DNA from: Sclerodactyla briareus
Lineage: Eukaryota > Echinodermata > Holothuroidea > Dendrochirotida > Sclerodactylidae
Direction: 5' to 3'
Assembly (NCBI GenBank): GCA_026419785.1
Contig: JAODTK010005521.1
Location: forward strand, 62,001 to 126,000
Length of the DNA: 64,000 nt
Within the stretch, counting starts at the first letter, position 1; each line of letters begins with the position of its first letter. Of the stretch, positions 40,734 to 53,391 are shown piece after piece. The notes under the pieces were generated by a model, which saw only the letters and a list, made by a program, of their open reading frames with translations, searched no databases and was not told the origin of the DNA. Position numbers and translations under genes: made by a program.

Positions 40734-42418
40734 AGGACTATTATACATCGCCAAACGATATGTTTTTTCTCACTGATCAGGTTTAATGATCGAATTATAT
40801 AGGTGAATTATGAGTTGAAAAAAACCATAATATACTCCATATACCGAGGCAATACACGATCCTGCGATTTCAATAGTTTAATTAGATTGATTTTACGCCA
40901 CTAGCTGTAGCTTACCGGATGAACCTATCATTTAAAATCCATATACTGACCGAGGTGGATGAATTACTTCAAAACGCTGTATTCAATAGAACCATTTAAA
41001 ATATGATGAAATCGCGGTCATCTTTGAAAAAATAAATAGTGTGAATTAGCACAAGCCTTCTGAGACTATGAGACGAACGATCGCTAATAGCTTCAGGATT
41101 AACCATATTCAATCGTTTCATGCATAAAAATAACAACATATTTCTGTTTCTTTGTATGCCGTTCAGTGATTATAATTTTCCACATTGCCCCTGTGAAAGT
41201 CAGTTGCATGGAATCATAGCATCCGACTCTCTGTGAACCCGACCCTCATCGTCATTTAACCCTTATGAAAATACTTATATTAAGTGATTTTGATAGGACT
41301 ATTATACATCGCCAAACGATATACTTCCGAACTGATCAGGTGGGAAGAAGTCACCATTATATGGTGGATTATGAGTTTACCAGAACCCAAAATATAGCCA
41401 TATACCGGGGCAATACACGAGCCTGCGATTTCAATAGTTTAATTAGATTGATTTTACGCCACTAGCTGTAGCTTACCGGATGAACCTATCATTTAAAATC
41501 CATATACTGACCGAGGTGGATGAATTACTTCAAAACGCTGTATTCAATAGAACCATTTAAAATATGATGAAATCGCGGTCATCTTTGAAAAAATAAATAG
41601 TGTGAATTAGCACAAGCCTTCTGAGACTATGAGACGAACGATCGCTAATAGCTTCAGGATGACCAGATTCAATCGTTTCATGCATAAAAATAACAACATA
41701 TTTCTGTTTCTTTGTATGCCGTTCAGTGATTATAATTTTCCACATTGCCCCTGTGAAAGTCAGTTGCATGGAATCATAGCATCCGACTCTCTGTGAACCC
41801 GACCCTCATCGTCATTTAACCCTTATGAAAATACTTATAGTAAGTTTGATTTTGATAGGACTATTATACATCGCCAAACGATATACTTCCGAACTGATCA
41901 GGTGGGAAGAAGTCACCATTATATGGTGGATTATGAGTTTACCAGAACCCAAAATATAGCCATATACCGGGGCAATACACGAGCCTGCGATTTCAATAGT
42001 TTAATTAGATTGATTTTACGCCACTAGCTGTAGCTTACCGGATGAACCTATCATTTAAAATCCATATACTGACCGAGGTGGATGAATTACTTCAAAACGC
42101 TGTATTTATTAGAACCATTTGAACTATGATGAAAATCGTGTTCATATTTAATTAAACGAATAGTGTGATTTAGTACAAGCCTTCTGAGACTATGAGACAA
42201 ACAATCGCTAACAGCTTCAGAATGACCATGGTCAATCGTTTGATGCAAAAAATAACAACATATTTCTGTTTCTTTGTATGCCGTTCAGTGAATATAATTT
42301 TCCATATTGCCCCTGTGAAAGTCAGTTGCATGGAATCATAGCATTCGTCTCTCTGTGAACCCGACCCTCATCGATCATGTAACCCTTATGAAATTACTTA
42401 TAATCAAGTGTTTTCGAT
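40734..42418. repeat. Three-unit tandem array, ~561-bp period
   Basis: AGGACTATTATACATCGCCA begins units at 40734, 41295 and 41857 (periods 561 and 562). Each unit contains CACGA(T/G)CCTGCGATTTC, ACGCCACTAGCTGTAGCTTA, CATATACTGACCGAGGTGG, a CCTTCTGAGACTATGAGAC block and GTCAGTTGCATGGAATCATA. Units 2 and 3 are almost identical in their first halves, and units 1 and 2 in their second halves. The first ~120 bp of unit 1 and the second half of unit 3 are diverged. The array starts about 190 bp after the LINE tail. The frames inside a unit (for example 66 codons at 41265) show no domain. Confidence 0.95.
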
Positions 42419-44299
42419 AGGGGAACTTTTCTCCATGTTGTGGGATATGCATTTGAAAAGAACTTTGCATAGGGTTTCTTGCCGTATCATCGAATAACTT
42501 CAGGGAGACATGGCAGAGTAATGAATAATTCAAGGGACATTAGAGGCATGTATTACGTAATAGCTTCCACCATTGCAATACAATAAGCAATGTCTGATAG
42601 GAAATTGCGGTTTCGACGATCTTAATAGAGGGAGGGGAAGGTGGAACCCCTCATTATTTGATGAATATCTCATTGACTTTCATACAGTAACTTTCTGAGA
42701 GACAAGGTATGTTCCCCCTATGGTCTCCTCTTGCCTCTCGTTACTTCGCTACTTCAAGCAATTATGTTTCATGTTTAGTAAGCCTCTGTTTGACTGTTAT
42801 GAGAAGAATGTAATAATCTGAAGAGCTGGGCGAGTATTCAATACACCCAACAAATAGGAGTAAACAAATGGATTAACCGTCAGTCTATGGCCTATAATTA
42901 GGATTCAATACAATACAGTGGTCAATGTTTACCCAACGTTTGAGAAAGTACACTATTGGCCAGTTTGTTTGGCAAATGTGACATATGCATATATCAAATT
43001 TGAACGGTTAATTAAAATGACACTAAATGGCATTTGTAGAAGAAAAAACCTCGTATTTCAGTAGTTGGAATGGGAATTAACCACTGTTTGCGAAATAATT
43101 GCAACGCTCGAGTTTAATCGAACTTTGCTCATACTCGTTTTCCATCCCCTGGAAACAAAATGTAGTTGGCCGTGGGATGTTTTCGACAGGGGCCTAGAAC
43201 GCTCACGAAATGTGGAGCAGAAATAAATTTATCGCTGATAGTTGCCTCAACTGAATGTACTGTTGGACAGGTCAAAGAAAATCCAGCAACCACGTAAACC
43301 TTTTTTTTTCAAACACCTATTTCCCGACAAAAGTACGTACGTAATATACGCTTTATTTCACGTGCTTTTCAATAGCGTAATCAATGGAGTCGAGTCAAAT
43401 AGTGGATTGTCAACGCGATTTTTTTTCGGCAGATAACCGAACAATCGCAAATACGCTGAGCGACTGATTGTTCTGGCAATACAAACGAATAGTTTGATAA
43501 TAAATGAACGAGCCCAAACCTTTCCGTGCCTCAACATGTCTAAGGCGAATTAGCTCGTGCAGGGAACAAGTAAACATACGCGCATTAATGTTCGCAGACA
43601 ACATTTGACACATATCCAGGCTAACTTAGCTGTATTCGATTGTTACTTATTACGGATAAAAAGGTGTTTTATCAGTTTATGGTTTGCCGTATTTTTCATA
43701 GGGCTACTACATGATATTTTTTCATTTCAAGTTGTGTACTGTGCTTGTAACATTTCCTTCGGTGACGCCATTTAGAGAACAGAAATCGAACTTTATATCA
43801 TACAAAGTTGAGAACATGTGAATATCGAAAGTTTGGTTCCATGAATAGCAAGTCAGGTCTTTTAACGCTATGACTGAAACACCTGAAAAAGGAATCCCTT
43901 GAATTCATTGGGGAGATCATGTAATAGAACAACGGAAACATCGTTGTTGGGTGCCTTGGCCTTGACACTTCCTCGAACCATTTTGTTAGAAAGAGGTGCA
44001 ATTGATCAAACATCGGTTCACTTCATCACTAACCTATACTATAACTATTCCTTAATACATTCTTCATATTTTGATAATTAAATATTTATAGTTGTTTCAA
44101 GTCAGAACTACGGAAATGCGGTAATTATCAGTTGCAGTTTCAGTTCTTCTATTCCAGTATAAATTTTCAGAAAATTTATCAAGAGGATCAATTCATTAAA
44201 AAGTAAAAATACAAAATATTACAGTTAATAATTTGATTTTAAATGTAAAAAAAAGGGGCAAGTCATTACATGAGAAGGTAATATTATTGAGATGATGAA
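42419..44299. other. Unassigned sequence, no recognisable gene
   Basis: No recognisable exon, RNA gene or repeat was seen. Confidence 0.4.
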
Positions 44300-44606
44300 G
44301 GATCACAACAAAGGCTCCAAAAGTACCATGATGAAGAAGGTTGAAGCTCTAAGATGAAAGGGAATTTCTGAAAGTGTAATTCTTGAAGCTCGGAGTATAG
44401 CAGGATTTCTTAAATTGTACTTTGTCTTCTTGCACATAGATGTCAGAGCTGAATGAAGGGGATGATCTTCACAGGCAAGAATGTTTTTTGCATGTCTAAC
44501 GAATTCATTTCTGGCTGCAACGTTGACTCTCGTTTTAAGAATGTCATAGTCTAGGCGTGAAGTCCTGATAAAAGTTGTCCATTCTCTCTTTTGACAAGGC
44601 AGCTAA
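44300..44606 (-). mobile_element. Possible LINE ORF C-terminal fragment
   Basis: On the minus strand a frame open for about 93 codons reads EWTTFIRTSRLDYDILKTRV, then HAKNILACEDHPLHSAL, KKTKYNLRNPAILRASRI and SEIPFHLRAS. The pattern is a basic helix, an I-x-x-D/E-x-HPLH motif, a basic Y-x-x-R segment and then an S-x-I-P segment. It resembles the last ~80 residues of several LINE reverse transcriptases, in which HPLH precedes an SFIPSA-like motif. The match is partial and I could not see the RT core upstream (above 44606). A TTTAG acceptor-like site sits just before it, so a cellular exon is the alternative. Confidence 0.35.
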
Positions 44607-47600
44607 ACGAATATATTGAAAAATAGGACTACTTACTATTATGATGGATCTTCGCTATTATGCTGTATTTCGACGGTAATCAATCTGAAGTAAAGGTATT
44701 TGAGATACTTGGTTAGTGTTCTTTGATGGATAATCAACGAGTTGGCCGTACCACTCCTATTGTATTAATTTGCATTACACATAGCCGTGAATTTTTACGA
44801 AAATTACATACAAAAACATTATCGTTTTGTTGAAGGTACGTCTGAATAAAACTGTTCACATATCAAGGCATACCGACCAAATCAGCCATTCGTTTCAACG
44901 AGTAAATTCTTCGTAGTTGCGTCTCCTCTCCGACTCGTGTGCATGGCTAACTGAATAACGAATGTCGTTTTGGGGAACTCGTCAATCTCGCAGTGAAACT
45001 TCATAATGCTGGAATCAAACTCGATGGTTTGTATTAGCGATTTCGTGAACAGGTAGAGGACGATCGGTAGTCGAATGTTAACGAGTTTCTCACTTGCCTA
45101 GTATATCCTGGTGTATACTAAGCAGTAAGCCCCTGAATTTACAACTCGAAAATGGTTCCGTAGGTCTTCGGTTCGAAGCGGCATGTTAGGAGAATTGTTC
45201 TATGATCGGTAGCGGATTTAGGCTAAGTGAGTTACATAGGTACCTGCTGCTATTAATAATTTAGTTTCCATCTCCAAATGAGCCGTAAAACGAGAAAACA
45301 GGGGGCCGTCCCAAATTCTGCATTCAAAATCATGAACCCTCACTTAATGAAAGCGAAAATAAAATGTTATCTAGAATATCTTATAGATTTAACATGCCAC
45401 CTATAGTTTACTGGCTTAGTGTAGATGCAATATGTCAAATCAAACATTTGATTTGGATCAGCGTTCTTGAACACAAGTCAATTGGTTGAAAATGTATTCA
45501 TGGTCCTCGGGTTCCGAGACACACCCGTTAGTACCAGCGGCAGTTGGCGACGGCGTTCAAAGTTAGAGAGAGGCGTTGCAGTTGGAAATCACAGGGGGCA
45601 TGAGCTTTTCACTTCGGTCAGATTTTGCAAACCTTTCTGCCTCTCTGTCTATTATTTCACCAGGATTGACCTATTGGATTTATCAGTTCATGCCAATTTA
45701 TGGAAAAAGAGTCAAAATCATTGAAAAATTAGGCATACGTCCGTGAGTCCTAAATGCAATTCAGTATCGTCACCCAAGTTTTCCGCTAGGTCAGCGGCCA
45801 ACACATTCAGAAAGAGTAGTCATCTTAATATCAATGGCAATGTAGGTTAATAAGGTGGATGGTATTCCTTCAGAAGCAATATAAGCTCCAGGTTATTACG
45901 AGGCACACATCTTCACCTTACCCGGGGTTGCCGGGGGACAGTGAGGCAATCATGCTTGGATACTTAGGGGGACTTTCTTTATAGAGTTGCGAATAGGAGT
46001 TCCCAGCTGGAATACACAATGGCAAGTGACCAATCTTCCCTAAACTCCCGCCATTACCATAGTTGTCCATAAACCGTTGAGTGCAGCCTTTCGGAAAACA
46101 AGTATGTGATGCCGTACGATCAAGTGGGAAGTTGGGCTGTTGCGCCAAACCGACGGGGCACTTGGTTAAATGTCAGGACGAATATTTGGATAGTTATTGA
46201 TTACATTATTGATTACGCCCTGGTCTCGAGTGAGGCAAAGTTTCATTAACCGCCCCGTGACAAAAACCATCAAGCACGGCCGTCTTCTGATGTACACACG
46301 GACAAATAGAAGTTGATGGATTGAAGTCTATGAATTGAGGATGAACCTGCGTGAAAAAAATCGTCGCCATTCATTATAGTTTCTATGCCGCCTGTTGTTC
46401 AACTATCGTTTATGATTTACATATATATGCAAACCGGATTATGTCATTAAACAGTTGAACGAGACCTCGAATATCATCATGGGATTATTTTTTCCAAAGG
46501 TTACGCATGTTGTCTCGACTGTTTGAGGTTCACTGGTGCTTCAATTCCATTATGTGAATCTGAAGTGACAGTCCATTAGCTCTGTGACTATGCAAATCGT
46601 CATTCTGCAAACTAATTGTTGACACGCTTGTGAAGCGTCAAATGTTTAAAAGATTATACGCTGTAACGGCATGTAATAGCCTGCAGCCTATCTTATAGCT
46701 ACAATAATAAATGTATGTAGGTTAATGGACTCAACTATAGAAGCCAGACCCCCGAGTGAAGTTCCGTCCAATATGATGTAGGCGCCAATGAAGGGCAATT
46801 GGGATCTTGCGGGACAGTGGGGGTACCCTGTAATATGGGTCAAATAGAAGTAGTGTCATACAAAGGTTGCGAACAAAAATTGGAATGATCGTTTGGAATG
46901 TACTGTTAAATGAAACAGATATAGCAGCATTTGCATCGTCCGCATGACGTCATATTTCTTCAAATATCTCAAAACAAAAAACAGTCACGCTAAAACTTGA
47001 AAATTGCCTAACGGCTTAGTTCTCGCCGAGCAGCAAGCAACGGTTGTGCACATACACTACGGTACTGGTGACGGATTGGGGAATTGGAGATTGGACGGCC
47101 TTATCTTTACCTCGGTATCGACTATTAAGTAAATGACTCTGAGTTCTCAAGTTCTATTCTTCCAGTAAGAATAAGTAGCGCTGCAAAAACCTGTCAACAC
47201 CACAGTAATCCCATTCAATGGGTTAGATTTAGTCCTTACGACTTTTACAACGTTCGATATAAGGCGGTTTTATTGTTTTATCAAATGATAAATTCGGAAA
47301 GACGGGTATGAAAACATAATTCATGATTTATTATCTCGCTGTTCAGGAGTAGTCACATTATATAATAGATACAAAAAACATTATCGACAGGAGCATCCGA
47401 TAAAAAATTAGTTAGACGGTCATTCCCAGCACAGTACAAGTCTGGGATATTCTCTCAAGAAACCAATTCTCCCGCACGAAAAAGAGAATGCAAAAACGAC
47501 CATACTAGTAGAATAACAGCCAGTCGTTCAAAAATATTAAACAAGTGTGGAAAAAAGAACATAGGGAATCGATTCACCACCTTTTTCAGTTTAGTGCATT

Positions 47601-50510
47601 TTTGACCTCTCACTGCTCATTTTCACGATACCATTTGCCAATATAATATCACTGCGTTCCGAGCCGTATCCTATACGTAGAATACAGTCGGAATATCTAT
47701 CTAATGATGGTGGTAACCCACCCCGTACGTGGAGTAGGGAAGAAGACAGCAAGAGTCAATATTGTACGGCAGTCACACGTAACATCCCATTGAATGAATA
47801 TGGAGTTGAAAGTAGATAAACTATTAAACAAATCCATGGTAGAATACCATTATCAATGAGGCATAGCGCATACAATAAGATTACTTAACTTATCTTAGCG
47901 CACGTGAATGGGCGGAGGCTGATAATTTGAAACATTTGTTATGTGCATCAGCCTGCTTTCCATTCCGCCTGTTCAGTCGTCTCTTACCACACTGGTGTGA
48001 GTAGCGTCAATGACAAGGTATATTCGTATAGAGGAAATATTACCTCAACAAAAAAAAAAAATTACTAAAACTAAACTAAGCACTGGAATTCGGTCATCGC
48101 GTCGGCATTTAAACAGTTTCAAATAGGTATAGAGTGTCTAGGAGAGGTTTTATTTGTGTATGCCAGCCTAACTAGGAGGGGGGAGGGGAAATGACATAAG
48201 CGAGGGCTAGATGGCAGCGAAATACTACCACGCATGTACCCAGATGACGTGAGGAGGATGCAAAACTGATTCGAAATGCCTTCTGACTAGTGATGCAGGC
48301 TGGAGGCGAGGACATACAATACGTGTTGAATTACTACACGACACTGATAGAATAGCACGCCTAAGGGTGTTGCAAACTGTGTGAGAAAATTACACAACAA
48401 ACTGTGTGAAGGTTCTGTAAAAAATACACAATGTGCAGGTATACATAATGATTGTGAAATGATTACAAACCACCCCGGGAAAGGTGGCTAGTTAACCTTT
48501 CAAGGTTGTTTTATTGTCGTCTCTGCCTATTATCGCTCTTTTCCCCGCCCCACCATCCACCGAGGTGCCACTCTTTTTCCACAGACAGTTGTATCAGTCA
48601 TGACAGAACAGGACCCAGTAGTGTCCTTCGTAACAGCTACAGGACCGATACTGTCGAGGCGACAGAGACGATCCTGCCACTGCTGAGCAGTTGATTAAGA
48701 AAAATAAAGCTGTGGAGATTAAACTACCTCCGTGCCAGTTATCCGGCGAGGAATTTACCCTCAGAACTTATCAGGGTTTTTAGTGCGATGTAAGCTCTAA
48801 TCCCAGGGCTTCACCCCTGTAGGGTCGTATGTTCTCAGATAGTCGAACATAATTGCGGGTAATTACCTAAGTAAGTAATATAAGTGCTTCTCATCCCAAT
48901 AGACTGGGCATAAACTGAACCGAAGCAAACACACGAAGGTTTTGTGTACTTGAGATTCTTGAACGAACCCATAAGCAGGTGAGTGGTACACTCCATACAA
49001 AGGTCAGTGATCCAACAGGGATAACCAACAGATTTCTACAGCTCTAGTTATCTATCATTCCTCGCTAAGCATCAGAAGAAATATGCTGTTTACGCCCAAA
49101 ATGATATGAAATGGACCAAGATGAAGCTGCAGTAAGAAAAGTTTGTACGAATAAGGCCTAGAGAATCTGAGTTCGAAGAGAAAAAGGAAAGAGAAGAAGC
49201 ATGGTGCCAGTGCTGAAAGGACTACGTAATGGGTGAACAGTGGACGATTCGGAAAAGTATGGGGTGATAGAGTATTATAGAAACGATAAGCCGAATATAG
49301 GTGACTATTACAAAAAAAATTCAATCAGCCTTTTGGAAGAAAAGATTAGCATCACTTTTATGAAGGAGTTAAGTAATTACTGGGAGGTAGTTCCTTGCCC
49401 ACTCAGCCTGAAAATGCTGATGTGTGATCATCGATTAGTTGAGTAATTCTAACGAAATTAGAAGTGCCCCGAAAGACGGAAAAGTGAGTTAGTGATGACA
49501 GCAAGAATGTTTACCCATGAATTTAGCGATGACAGACGTATGATTTAGCGTGATGACAGTAATTCTGCGATTTACCAAATCATGAATAAGTCCCGTGATA
49601 AAGGAAAATGACCGCGTCTCATTATAATTCAGGAAACATCAGCGAGGGAAGGGAGAAGCGTCGGGGACGGTCACATGACGTCACGACGGAAAAACCGTCG
49701 TGGACGCAATTTCATATGGACTACAGTAGATCGTTCACAACGGGAAGTCAATACAGCACTAGGGCCGATATACCGTGGGGCGGGTTTCGCCGTGTCGTCA
49801 CACCAACGACACAGTCTTTTCCGAGCAGGTATCGCGAGAAGCTGATGTTTCTTTGATAACCAAGGGAGATTTTTGTTCTTCCCTAAATGGATAATTGATT
49901 TTAAAATAATTTGTATAATTGTCAGGCAATATGCATGGGATTTTGTATAAGAATTCTGTGATAAAGGACAAGGGTGAGATCTGGATACATTAATTAGAAT
50001 GTCAAACGACGTATCTATTGTCTTGAACTTGCTTCACCTTATTCAAATTTGCAGGAGGCAATGCAATTTTGAGATCCAAACCCAAACCCAAAGAAGGGTT
50101 GGGCCAATTTAAACCCATGGACTGAAGGGATTGGCGGTTTTAGACCTCGGCTTGCTACTTCGTCGCTATTACAGTTCTACAGATCTCGGCACAGGTCCGG
50201 GCAGGTAAGGTGGGACCTTTACGGTACTACATGCAGATATATAAAACACATCTTCAACTGTTGCACTCTTCGGGCCAATGTTTACTTACTGCGAGTAGGA
50301 GAAGGCTATAGACTCAATGCTAGTTACATCGTGTGTGCTGCATTGTTTATGCGAAAGGCATAATTGCTGCAATCACAGATATGCACTACATAGGCCGCAC
50401 TAAGCGAACACTGGAAATGTCCATTGCGTTGCCGCTTCCCTCGTTGAAGTGGGGCATCCCTAAAAAAAAAACCGTACTTTGAAACTTGCACTCAACATCC
50501 ACATTATGTC
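44607..50510. other. Unassigned sequence, no recognisable gene
   Basis: A 6-kb stretch without a feature I can support. ACTAAAACTAAACTAAG at 48064-48080 looks like the CTAAA tail of the LINE family at 2.2 and 23.9 kb, but no LINE body precedes it. An 89-codon minus frame (49055-49324) and an 82-codon plus frame (49608-49856) have no recognisable motif. Confidence 0.4.
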
Positions 50511-50517
50511 AGATAGG

Positions 50518-50580
<63 letters not shown>

Positions 50581-50587
50581 TTAATAG

Positions 50588-50629
<42 letters not shown>
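50511..50629. repeat. (GATA)n microsatellite, one interruption
   Basis: About 118 bp of TAGA/GATA tetranucleotides is broken once at about 50580-50590 (GTTAATAGAAGATAG). Confidence 0.98.
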
Positions 50630-50630
<1 letters not shown>

Positions 50631-50760
50631 CTTTTATTTCAGCCAGAAGTGGAAAGTACAGCTTGCATAAGATATATGACATACGAAATATAAGACAATT
50701 GAAAAAACGTAGAAACAATAAATACAAAACAGGAGCAGGAATTTGAAAACCGGAAAACAC
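50630..50760 (-). mobile_element. Possible retroelement 3' end with the GATA array as its tail
   Basis: Read on the minus strand, an AT/T-rich segment leads to CCACTTCTGGCTGAAATAAAA, then GTTATC, and at once into (TATC)n. An AATAAA word directly before a simple-sequence tail is the usual 3' end of many invertebrate LINEs, in which the tail is a tetranucleotide repeat. No coding sequence is recognisable further upstream (50760-51150), so the call rests only on the tail layout. Confidence 0.35.
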
Positions 50761-51439
50761 AAACCCATATGTGTAAAAGCGTTGTTTAAAAAGCGTGTAA
50801 AAGGTGTAAAGCGTGTAAAAACGTTATGATAGCACTAATGTTGTAAAACGTGGAAGGATAAAATAAGATCCTTAGTCGGTTGAAGACCTTTGAGTAAACG
50901 CCCTCTGATTTTCAACCACGAGTAGTTGTTTACTTTGTCTTATAATATATCACTGGATCAGATATACGTGGAGACACTTGAACGGTGGATGACCTTGAAT
51001 TGGCACGTTCAAAGAAGGATGGACCATTGTTTTTAATTTGAGAACGACAACTGATAAGGAAGATTTTGCTGTTTCATCAATAACGTGTAAGATTATTTTG
51101 AGTATGAATCATTGAATCTATAACTAGATTAGGGGGAAAACGCAACTATAGTTTGGGTATATTGTCCCGCCCATGACCAAGCCCCCCCCCCTGAGACTAG
51201 ATATCAAACCATGGTTACCGTAGCCCATCTGCGTATCACGCTACGTTTGCAACTCCTCTGATGTGCCTATATATCTATCCTACTCGATAGAAGCAATGGT
51301 GCTCATATACCGTACCGTCCGTTTTTTGAGGCTAAGAGAAAGAGGGCGCTCATTCAGTTCGTGCTCGGTACAGTCTTGCTTCGTGATCGAGCCATATTAT
51401 TAATATTCGTTCGTCTACCCAGCCTTACTACGTGTACCT

Positions 51440-51725
51440 GTTATTCTTGTCAGCTATGGTGAAATGTCTTTTTCTCATGCTGTTGCTCGTTTATTCAATG
51501 GCCTCCCTATTTCTGCAAGGTCAGCGGACAGTGTGAATGTTTCCAAATCAAGGCTTAAAACACTGCTCTTCATTAGGGCCTTTTCACACTTATAGCTTTG
51601 TGGCTTCTTTTGTTTCTTCACTCTCGTTCTGTGTTTTCCACATTGTTCTTGCAATTCGTTTTTTTCTTTCTGTGAAGCGCATTGTGATATTCGTGATATT
51701 GCGCTATTTGAATATATACATTATG
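51440..51725 (+). mobile_element. LINE (CR1/L2-like) reverse transcriptase C-terminus with 3' UTR hairpin
   Basis: From 51452 the frame reads SYGEMSFSHAVARLFNGLPI, then SARSADSVNVSKSRLKTLLF and IRAFSHL, with a stop at 51593-51595. This is the classic end of a LINE RT, usually seen as GDRSFS-x-A-x-x-LWN-x-LP, then S-x-x-x-FKSRLKTHLF. The 3' UTR ends in a stem-loop, AGCGCA (51676-51681) pairing with TGCGCT (51700-51705), followed by ATTTGAATATATA. A terminal hairpin plus short A/T repeats is the arrangement recognised by L2/CR1-type RTs. Upstream coding sequence is too decayed to follow, and there is no long open frame. Confidence 0.8.
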
Positions 51726-53164
51726 CTATTGCGCCAATGTGCCCCGTGACGTCACGAGAGTAACTGATGATGTTTAATACATGTCAATCCAAAACATGTA
51801 TTTTTACCAACCTAGTGACAAAAGAACTAACAATGGGATTCAATTGAAAACTTACCCCCCCCCCCAAATTGTTCAAAAGATATGAATAAGAATTTATTCA
51901 ACTTCATTTATGAATATACCTGATATTTCTCTGATATCAAGTTGCAAAATACCAGCATTTATTGTATAAAGTGAACCGGCGGCCTTTGCATCGTGTTCTG
52001 GTGACGCATCCGTTTGGGGTTGTTCACACGTGGCCGATAAACTACGATACGATACATACGATAAATTTATCCATACGTCAAATTAAAAAGTGTTATCTCA
52101 TAGCAGGGGTTAACACTAGTGCGATACGATCCGATACGATAACTTCATCGGACGTCAAGTTGAAAATATAGAATATAAATACAATTATAAAAAAATACTA
52201 TAAATAATATAATAAAATTATCGGATGCTATAAATTTCGCAATGCAGTGATAAACTTGCGCAATTCGCACAGGTATGGACCGCCAACACAGGATTATTGG
52301 GAAGGTGTCGTGAAAAGTGGTGTTAGTGATAACATCGGGGTTTTGATGGATGAAAAGCATTGGCAGTAGTGACGTATCCGGGGATGGCACTTAGCCTCTG
52401 ATTGATGTTCTCGGCCCTATTTGCCGTTTAAAGCTAGGCCTACGAAACCATTATATATTTCGAATCCATGATGCCCTCCCCATATACAATATAGCGTGAC
52501 TAGTGAGGTAATGGAGCGGGTCATGTTGCGTCCGCGTACACTAAGTATTCATGTGGCAGGCAAAGGCAGGAGAGGCATGCGGGTGGTAGGAACAGAGGGG
52601 GTGTTGTGGCTGTTTGAGATGGGCACGGTAGGGGCAAGGTAAGTTTCCCAGAGGTCGATCCACAGCCTGACATTTTAACGGGGAAACCTCACCATGATCC
52701 ACATGAAAGAAAGAGCGCGGTTGAAGAAAGAAACGCAGAAGGCAATGGTGAGGCGTGAATGCTCCTTTGAACTGGGGCGGAGACTGAATGCTTTCTCGGC
52801 TACCCCACTTCGCAGTATTCTTGGATACCGTGCAAAATTAGGACTGGGATGGTAAGGTTAGCTGCCTGATTCGTGATCGTAAATTGCGCTTCCTTGTGCA
52901 ATGGCGAGCCTCCGGTGGACGATCCCGTCCACGTGTTCTCCACGAGACCATTGGGATAGGGCCGTTCGCGGGGGCGGCCAAGTAGCTCATAGGAGCTCAT
53001 GGTTGGCGCAGCTGCGGGGGTACCGCGGAACGGTATGGTGGAAGCGGACAGGCTCCAGCATCGTCACTTGCTCAGAGGAGGATGATTGATGAAGCGGGGT
53101 GGTGAATGCAGCTAAGTACCTTCCAGGCATGCGCTCCCTTGATTGATTCTGTTTTGGGCAAAAT
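51726..53164. other. Mostly unassigned; repeated CGATACGATA words at 52.05-52.15 kb
   Basis: Two similar segments, CTACGATACGATACATACGAT (trimmed, about 52042) and GTGCGATACGATCCGATACG (about 52119), are each followed by a CGTCAA-TT-AAAA phrase. They suggest a small diverged duplication or a decayed transposon end. The stretch 52540-53110 is more GC-rich than its surroundings, with frames of 60-70 codons, but I recognise no protein. Confidence 0.35.
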
Positions 53165-53169
53165 GAATC

Positions 53170-53391
53170 GTGAGGAAATTTATTATGGTTAAACCATGGT
53201 GGGGGGGGGGGGGTAACCACAAGTAGATGGCAACATGTGAATTGCCTGTCCCAGTTTCCACGCAGAGCGCCCAGTCTTCGGTCCAAAGTCTTCGGTTATG
53301 ACCCGACGGGTATTCGAGCCCCGATCTCCGGGGGAAGGGGTGGGAAGCTGACACGCTATCAACTACGCTAACCACTCGGTAACTGGGAACT
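53170..53391 (-). mobile_element. tRNA-derived SINE-like element
   Basis: On the minus strand the head reads TTACCGAGTGGTTAGCG (about 53366-53382), matching a tRNA A box of the serine/leucine type. It is followed 45-55 nt later by GGGGCTCGAATACCCG (53307-53323), a good B box. Between them is a plausible variable region, but no closed acceptor stem exists, so it is not a tRNA gene. The body runs on for about 130 nt, through a 13-nt C run (53201-53213, C on this strand) and ATAATAAATTT. Such a pol III-promoter head with an unrelated body is the SINE layout. The 3' boundary is uncertain. Confidence 0.55.

Noticed and set aside
41265-41465. 66-codon frame starting MKILILSDFDRT
   Set aside because: It lies inside the 561-bp tandem unit, is not preserved in all units and matches no family.
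45120-45200. tRNA-like stretch with GGTTCGAAGCG
   Set aside because: The upstream part does not form D or anticodon arms.
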